Shown here piece by piece: positions 20,108-26,616 of a stretch of DNA of 26,616 nucleotides. Under the pieces are notes generated by a model. That model did no database searches, was not told the DNA's origin, and saw nothing but the letters and a program-made list of their open reading frames with translations. Location of the stretch: assembly GCA_027596075.1 (NCBI GenBank), contig JADGJC010000449.1, forward strand, positions 1-26,616, read 5' to 3'. The position numbers and the translations under genes are program-made. The stretch's first letter is position 1. Every line of letters begins with the position of its first letter. The stretch is from Rhizophlyctis rosea. Its lineage: Eukaryota > Chytridiomycota > Chytridiomycetes > Rhizophlyctidales > Rhizophlyctidaceae.

Positions 20108-21478
20108 ATGAAGGCCACTCTCCTCACATCCTTGTTCGCTGGGCTCGCCTGTGCTGCCCCCTTTGCCGGCAAAGCCGACATCAAAGGCGCTACATACACC
20201 ATGTCGAACGAGGTGTCCAACACCATCATCATCAACGCGTAAGTAGAAAGCCACCTCTGCTGCTAATCCGGTTGACTTTTGCTGAGTCCTTGCATCATCA
20301 ACAGTATCCATGAGGACGGCACACTTTCGTACGCCAACTCTGTCTTGACGGGAGGCGTGGGTCCTTACATGGTCAATCACACCGATCCGTTGTTTTCTCA
20401 AGACTCTGTTTTGGTTTCTGGTAATGTAAGCGAATTTTTGGATCATGCACAACTGACCGTGCATGTGCTGATGTGTTTCTCCCTGCAGAAACTCTTTGCC
20501 ATAAACGCCATCTCCCACACCCTGTCCCTTTTCAAGATCGACCGCTCCGACCCTACGCACATCTCCTTGGAGCGCACAATCGACACTCAGGGAGAGTATC
20601 CCGTCTCCGTGGCCTACAGCCCCCGCCTGTCCACCGCGTGCGTCGTGAACGGCGGCAAACGCAATGGCGTCAAGTGTTTTCGCATCATGGATACTGTGGC
20701 GGGGAGATGGATGATGGGTGGTATTAACGAAATGTCATATGATATTGGGCTAAACCAGACAACGCCGGCAACCGGACCTGCAGGTTCCGTGAGTGACATT
20801 GTGTTCAGTCCTGATGAGTCGGTAAGTACTGAATCCCTGACAAAACTGAATGGCACTAACAAGCGCCATTACAAACTCCCATAGTCCATCATAGTTTCCA
20901 TCAAAGGCACACCGATGGGCCCCCCCGGCTACCTTATCACTCTCCCAATCCACAACAACCGCTTCCTTTCTCCTGTATTCTCAACACCCATGGGCGGCAC
21001 TCTCCCCTTCTCCATCACCCCAATCCACAACACCGGCCTCCTCGTCACCGATCCCGCTATTGGCGCCGAGATCTTCGCCCTAGACCGCGGTCAACCAAGC
21101 TGGTCGCAACCAATCTCCATCCCCAACAACGGCGCCACATGCTGGTCGGCGTATTCCCAAACCACTGGGAGCCACTACGCAATTGACGCGATGGGGAGAG
21201 TAACGGAGTTGCGAATCGACGAGCGGTCGTTGCGGGTCCAGATTGGGCAGCAGCTCCAGTTTGCGAGTAAGAGTGCGTTAGATGGTGCGGTGGCTAGAGT
21301 TGGGAGGTATGAATATCTGTATGTTCTTGCGCCGGCTAAGCAGGCGATTACGGTGGTGCGACTTGATGGGCCGGGGAGGATGAGCGTTGTTCAGGAGTTT
21401 GATATGCAGAGTGGAGGTGGTGGGGCGTTGGGGTTGACTAATATTGTGGCCGGGATGGCTGTTGCGATGACTGCTTAG
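20108..21478 (+). CDS. secreted beta-propeller protein, lactonase / 3-carboxymuconate cyclase-like
   Basis: Exons 20108-20238, 20305-20425, 20489-20821 and 20885-21478 close in phase to give 392 residues. The ATG at 20108 begins a signal peptide (MKATLLTSLFAGLACAAP), so the mature protein is exported. Blade-like repeats fit the seven-bladed lactonase family: LFAINAISHTLSLFKIDRSD, YPVSVAYSPRLSTACVVNGG, SVSDIVFSPDES, and YLYVLAPAKQAITVVRLD. In that family intracellular members hydrolyse 6-phosphogluconolactone or cyclise carboxymuconate. Secreted fungal relatives are mostly uncharacterised, so the substrate is unknown. Sequons NHT and NQT are present. Splice donors are GTAAGT, GTAAGC and GTAAGT, all good. 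A TATA box lies upstream at 19979. Confidence 0.85.
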
Positions 21479-24400
21479 TAGCTTGGTACTGTTAATTTTC
21501 TGTTGTAATACATCGGTGATGTTCTTGAATCTGTTCTAAAGAGATGCTCCGTTTGGGTTCGATGCGCATTCTTCATTGCATTTTGCCCTTCATCCTCTTT
21601 TCCAAAATGTTTGATGGCAACATGGATCATGTGTACGCACGACCACACCACAGCAACCGTTTTGCTTTGAGCACTCCCTATCACATGAACATTAACACCG
21701 AACCATTCAGATAAGTTGAAAGCTCAACCTGCAGCCAACCGTCATTCTTTATTCTCTCGGTTCAACCCATTTTTTCTGAATGATTAACATACAGCAGTAT
21801 GTGATAAGAAGCCAAAGAGATGGTCAAATCAGACCGCGACCGTCAACTACAGCGAGGGTGATTGGGTATGAATTGAGTTTGCTATGCGCCATAAACCTGA
21901 CTAGCACGCCCAGAACGGCGGTTCAGCTAAATTTTGTTGAAAGGTACCCAACGGAAGCAAACTTTTGAAGGGACTTCGGAATTCCCTTGTGGATAATATC
22001 AGATCATAACGTCAATAGACACGCATGGGGGGTTTCGAGCTCCCCTGGCCGTCTCAGCGGCCGTGATGTCCCCTACTTTTTTGGCATTACTTCCGATTAC
22101 GGTTCGAATTTCAGACCGTATGCAATCTCATCGCTTGGGAGCAACAACAGGAGGACAACGTGCATGATGCGATTGCAGACCGCTTGCGCCCTCCTTCTCT
22201 ACAGAGAAGGTGGATAATACGCGCGATCGCTAGGACTGTTGGTGTGTAGATACTGCCAGCAATCCTGTTAATCCTTGTTTGGATGTGATACCCCGTGTAG
22301 GATGGAATACCCCATGTAACATGTCATATTGCGGCAGAAATTTCTCTTTGTTTTCTCTTTTCACTGTATATTTGCTAGTATCTAGAATGGATGTTGTGGA
22401 AGTTATCCCTTTATAACTTTAATACTGCTGTTCTCAATACCTTGGTTGAGGAAGGCGGTGAATGAAAATCACAATGTGTGCCATTCCTGCTCAAACTTGG
22501 TCAGCCACTAACCGCATTACCTTGTTGGTTGACGACACCATACGGACGATAACCCATGTCAACGACATAGTCTGTCCCCTCCGGACTGCGGACATGAGAT
22601 GCCCCTGCTCTGGTTTCTTTCCTGACTTCTGACATGAAGTCGGAGCATAACACCTTTGGGAGGTTTGATGCCGCAGATGCATGGGTGACTGTAAGAAGTC
22701 TCGATATCTTGACGACTCATGAAGATGGTGATCACCTTCTATGAAAGTACTTCATACAACATGTCCAGTACGGTTGTCCAAAAGCGAGTTTCTGATATCA
22801 CATCCCATTTCTCAATCCGCAGCTCGACCGTCCCTGATGGTTGATCTGCTCAACAGATGACGTATGTTTTGTCTGCCACCATGATCATGGCCACAAAAAG
22901 GGAAGCTATTGGGGGAAATCAGGATCAATTGATATTGCGAGAGCATGGCTAGCCATGGGAGTTTTCGGTAACACTGTGTCAGACGGCAGAGTTTGTCTGT
23001 GCTTCGAAGCTGTGGCTGTGTGTGGGATGAATCTGCATAGCGGATGGTGTTTAGATGGACATGCTCAGGATACCTTCTCCAATTTATAAAGCAGGTTCTT
23101 CAGTGGACCCGATGCTTCCACTACGCATTTGCTCCGTACGTCCCTTCCCTTTTTCCCTTTTGCTTTCTTTCTCTTTACCCAGCTACCCATCTTTTCAATA
23201 CTGATTCATAAAAGATTTGCTCGATATTGTTGCAGACATGCAATTTCAGGAGACTGGCGCACTTTACTTGCTTGTCGAGAAAATTTGATAGGTCAGTTTT
23301 GTTTGTCTTTCCATACCATGTCGATGAATGATAAAATCAATTCGTTCGCCCGATGGGGTCCGGGATTCAGAACGTGGTTGCGAAATAATTGAGAAAATTA
23401 GAGCAGACTCAGCACGCTTCGATATTACGTCGAGGATTGCAGGGAGGTAACTCCGCAGGCATGGAGATCCGCCTGCGTGTTGGAGATACGTTTGATTGGA
23501 GCCGAGCCTTTTTTCTCACCTCAAAAGCAACCGGAGCGCAAAGGAGTTACCAGAGTTGTCGCAACGTGGACTGCAAAGGAACGTGATACCCAGCCCGAAA
23601 CCATCCCTCGCACATCTCTCACACCATGTTGAAATCTGAGGGTGATGTGGTGACTTCAAACTTTTGATGCTTGCGAGGACCAAAAATACTTCACAGTCAA
23701 AATGACAACTCCATAACCAAGGTATTCGCTCTCGAGCAATGCATCGGACACTCAGTTAAGTTATGTATCAACCAGTACGAGCGCCCTCAGGGAAGTCCTA
23801 GAAGGATAGATGCTCCATGAAGATCGCCGCCATACTCCATATGAGGTCCCTACCTGTCCGCTTGCAGAAGTCCCAGAGACCCTCCCTCACCCCACGAACC
23901 AAGCTTGATTCACCCCACTGCACACATACCAGTGTGCAAGTGGAAAGTCCTCGACCGGCAGGCCCTCTTCCTTTTCATCCATAGCACATCCAATCTGCCC
24001 TTGATAGCTCACCATATGAAGTGTGTATATTCGTTGGGTGTGACAGACGACCAGATATTTCTGCCGAAGCTCATAACGACAAAAAAGTATAACAGGATCA
24101 GACTTGAGAATAATGTCAACGTGTGTGAGCATCGTTCCATACTTCCACTTTACAGGTCTGACTTCCAAACGTCCCAATACCGGTGGTCAAACTGCATGAG
24201 AAGTCGAAAATGTCAAAGGACTACACTCACCGTTCAAATGTGCGTTGACGACATCCAATGATGTTTTGAGTTCCCCCTATCCCGATGAATCTCAAACCAG
24301 TATCCAAACTGCTGTGCTGGTGACATCCAAGTGTCAATAGTGTCTCAGTTTTCAATTATGGGTGGCAGTCATTCGTTGAACCTGGGAACAGCAGTGGTTA

Positions 24401-24885
24401 ATTGCGTCGGGCAGTTGGTCGCCTCTTTTTCACGGGAGTGCTGAAACGCAACAAAGGCGAAAACATATTCGTTGTTTTGCATCTTGAATGGTTCCATTCG
24501 GCGAGAGGACTTCGCTCGCCGAAGACTGACTAAGGACTCCGAACGCTTGCCGTGCTGTAATGAGTTCCGCATGTAATGTGTTCCGATGAAGATTATTCGG
24601 TTTCAAAGTCGGTATGTAGATGAGTACTCCAAGGGTCACTGGCAGCGAACATACTGAACGACTCCACACCGTATGCGCATTGCGCATGGCCCAAAAAACG
24701 GAGCGCCGTCGATGTCAATCAGGTCCTGCGCTTTCCCTCTTTCCTTCTGATGTCATTTTTCCACCAGGTGCGGCTGGAGGTGGTGCCTATCATGTGAGAA
24801 AAGCATATTCTGCCATGCTGAACAATGCCCGTTTGAAAATAGAGAGTGAGGAGTAGCTTAACGGCCACTGTATGGCAAGAATTAC
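21479..24885. other. gene-poor stretch, nothing convincingly coding
   Basis: About 3.4 kb downstream of the secreted propeller gene. All open frames are short, lack domains and overlap in several phases. One small spliceable frame exists at 23112-23333 behind a TATA-like word near 23084, but its 39-residue product is not recognisable. A perfect 6-bp inverted repeat (TACGGT/ACCGTA) sits near 22098-22120. No tRNA, transposase or long repeat was seen. Confidence 0.45.
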
Positions 24886-25603
24886 GTGCTGCACCCATTT
24901 CCGCCGACCAATGTGTTATATCTCGTCGATGGTCGTATGGTCTTCGATCATCTGTTTCAATCCAATGGCGACACCGCAAACGAAATGTTGGGGACAGTTT
25001 ATACGCTCACCAACCTAAGCCACTTTCCCGCACTTGCAACTCCACAGTCTAAAGCAAACTCCAAGTGCCTCACCGACCACTTCTCAGGTATAATTGACCG
25101 CCAAGGCAGAGAGTCTTTGGCGGAGAGTCCAAACCTTTCCTACGAAAGTTTGGATTCCAATACGGAGTGAATTGCCATTCGAGAGATCGTTTTATCAATG
25201 GAAGCTTGCCAAGTTGCCAACCCCATTCGATTCTTGATCGATGACACAGCACTAAAACAACTGGATCTTTGTCATCATGTTACTTCGACGCAGTCTTTCC
25301 TTTGCAGCACTCAACAACCTAGTACAACTGGGGGGGGGAGTCACACATCTGCAGTGTGGTATCAGCACTCCTGGCGCACTCTACAACGACATTGGGGTCC
25401 TCTCATGTCTCCAAGATTGGATTACAATCGAAGACACTCGCTCATACGTTTATTTATCTCGACGTTTCAGGGGCACCGTTGTGAATTTGCAAGTGCAAAC
25501 AATGTCTTTTTTTTGCATCGGGGGGTTTTGGATGCCATCATCTCATAGGGGAAGGTCGATGTTTCGACAACTCTTACGAGTTGGCGCAGGGCAGACTTAC
25601 TAG
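24886..25603 (+). pseudogene. possible degraded gene, leucine-rich-repeat-like traces
   Basis: Frame 1 is open from 24886 to a TGA at 25168-25170, then continues in the same frame past 25198 (FLIDDTALKQLDLCHHVT). Frame 2 takes over near 25275 (LSFAALNNLVQLGGGVTHLQ, then DIGVLSCLQDWITIEDTRSY) and is open to 25603. The leucine spacing is suggestive of F-box/LRR proteins, and one stop plus one frameshift would link the pieces. No start, end or splice sites can be fixed. This may equally be chance. Confidence 0.22.
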
Positions 25604-26372
25604 ACTTTTCCGGGGAGGAATCGAAGGAAGAGTGGAATATCTGTCGTTGGGCAGTGATGATGGATGCCATCTGCGCACGGCTGATGTTTCGTGGGGTGGT
25701 AGGTATTTCGCATGTCTTTTGAAGAATCCCTGAACTGAAATTGCAGCAGCGGTCTTTCTGCGTATTGGTTAAGGTCTTTTTTTTGTTGTTGTTGTTGTTG
25801 TTGTTGTTGTTGGTTACTCTTACTGCATGTTGCAAGGAGTGGAGACCACGAATCAAAAAGTGTTGCTGCTGTGGGGATTTCGCTGCCATGCATGCTATAC
25901 ATAAACTCAAGCTACGATCTTCAGAAATGGGTATATTTCCACTGGCATGGGAAAATACCTACCACTCCATCATCCAACACAAATTTCATCAACGACAGGT
26001 AAAATCAAAGTACTCCGTCCAGGTGGGGGAAGAAACAACTTTACCACCTTGTCCACACAACGGGAGGACCAAAAAAAAAACAAAAACAAACTTCCCAGCT
26101 TCTCCACAAGTTGTGGTGTTGCGTTCGTTGTTTGCTTCTTACTTTGAACCTTTTAAAATGCTATGTGGACATAACCCAAAAAAAAACGAGTGGGGTACTT
26201 CCTACACCCAGCTCAAAGTAGACCCGAAGACACACAACGCCCGCAAAATCACAAAACACTCCACAATACAAAAATGCAAATCATCAAACAGCAAAAAGCA
26301 GAAAGCGATCCACGCTCCCAAATCTATATTTACAATCCCCTCTTCTCTGCTAATTCCCCCTCCCCTCCACCA
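25604..26372. other. gene-free stretch before the 3' contig-end gene
   Basis: About 770 bases with A- and T-rich tracts and a GTT microsatellite. The minus-strand open frames here owe their Asn/Gln runs to the microsatellite. Much of 26150-26372 is probably the 3' UTR of the Myb-like gene. Confidence 0.4.
25785..25811 (+). repeat. (GTT)9 microsatellite
   Basis: Nine perfect GTT units preceded by a run of eight T at 25777-25784. Confidence 0.95.
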
Positions 26373-26480
26373 CTACCCACACCACTCCCCCAAAACCCCA
26401 AACCACCTCGCCCGAACATCATCAACCTTCCGTCCCACCTTCCTCGCAACCGCCTCCCACGTAACACCAACATCGTACCG
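26373..26480 (-). CDS. C-terminal fragment of a Myb/SANT-like DNA-binding protein, cut by the contig end
   Basis: Reading the minus strand from 26477 to a TAG at 26375-26373 gives 34 residues with VTWEAVARKVGRKVDDVRAR followed by WFGVLGEW. The pattern W..VA..lGRk...vr.rW matches the second and third helices of a Myb/SANT repeat, in which Trp residues spaced about 18 apart form the core and helix 3 contacts DNA. The stop follows shortly after, so the domain is near the C-terminus. Upstream sequence is lost in homopolymer runs at the contig edge. The fragment is short, so the call is moderate. Confidence 0.5.
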   Translation of the reverse strand, partial: RYDVGVTWEAVARKVGRKVDDVRARWFGVLGEWCG

Positions 26481-26557
26481 TCCCCCCCCCCCCCCCCCCC
26501 CCCCGGGGGCCCCCCCCCCCCCCCCCCCCACACAAATGAGAAAAAGAAAAAAACAAC

Positions 26558-26588
<31 letters not shown>

Positions 26589-26616
26589 AAAAACAACACC
26601 CCCCCCCCCCCCCCCC
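26481..26616. other. C/A homopolymer contig edge, likely unreliable sequence
   Basis: Runs of 20 or more C, a short GGGGG, more C, an A-rich segment, further C and A runs and a final C run. Natural coding or telomeric DNA is not expected to look like this. It is probably a low-quality consensus at the end of an assembly. Confidence 0.7.

Noticed and set aside
22081..22125. B-box-like GGTTCGAAT suggesting a tRNA
   Set aside because: There is no cloverleaf: the T stem does not pair correctly and no A box or acceptor stem is present. The inverted repeat TACGGT/ACCGTA is short.
23112..23333. Small two-exon gene behind a TATA-like word (donor at 23136, acceptor AG at 23234-23235)
   Set aside because: The 39-residue product is unrecognisable and such short spliceable frames arise by chance. 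RNA evidence would be needed.
25467..25910. Minus-strand protein with Asn or Gln runs
   Set aside because: The runs come from the (GTT)9 microsatellite read in two frames, and there is no domain around them.
1..26616. CRISPR arrays, prokaryotic operons, integrases or transposases
   Set aside because: None seen. The intron structure and tRNA type are eukaryotic, and no transposase or reverse-transcriptase motif appears in any frame I examined.

Overview
This window looks like eukaryotic nuclear DNA from a fungus, most likely an early-diverging (chytrid-like) one. The genes are split by short GT..AG introns, mostly about 50-150 bp. The recognisable families are a MAP kinase kinase, a full diaphanous-type formin, class II tRNA-Leu genes, an F-box protein and secreted or membrane-anchored proteins. 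The chytrid suggestion is inference, resting partly on a Crinkler-like header and C-type-lectin-like surface modules. Both ends are low-complexity (G-rich at the start, C/A homopolymers at the end) and both cut through a gene, so this is probably a whole short contig.

Layout. 168-1452 (+): 3' part of a MAPKK. 1453-4145: long stretch with no supportable gene. 4146-6391 (+): three-exon multi-pass membrane protein with a glycosylatable ectodomain. 6570-6841: two imperfect 132-bp tandem repeats. 6846-6928 (-): tRNA-Leu(CAA). 7170-12264 (-): complete 16-exon formin (GBD/FH3, coiled coil, FH1, FH2, basic helix, DAD). 12954-13036 (+): an identical second tRNA-Leu(CAA). 13307-15221 (-): two-exon single-pass protein with a ubiquitin-like, Crinkler-type N-terminus and an outside beta-propeller. 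15431-16279 (+): F-box-like protein, divergent from the previous gene, whose reading continues through stops and a frame change to 16746. 17165-18814 (-): four-exon membrane-anchored protein with C-type-lectin-like modules. 20108-21478 (+): four-exon secreted beta-propeller (lactonase-like). 21479-26372: gene-poor, with a microsatellite and a possible degraded gene. 26373-26480 (-): last 34 residues of a Myb/SANT-like protein running into the contig edge.

The spliced models were built by hand from splice sites and reading phase. Each multi-exon gene closes in frame over all junctions, which supports them, but no transcript data were available. The formin and MAPKK fit signalling to the actin cytoskeleton. 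The four surface or secreted proteins between 4.1 and 21.5 kb fit cell-surface recognition. There is no sign of an operon or a coordinated cluster. The most unusual items are the Crinkler-like header fused to a transmembrane beta-propeller and the lectin-like membrane protein.
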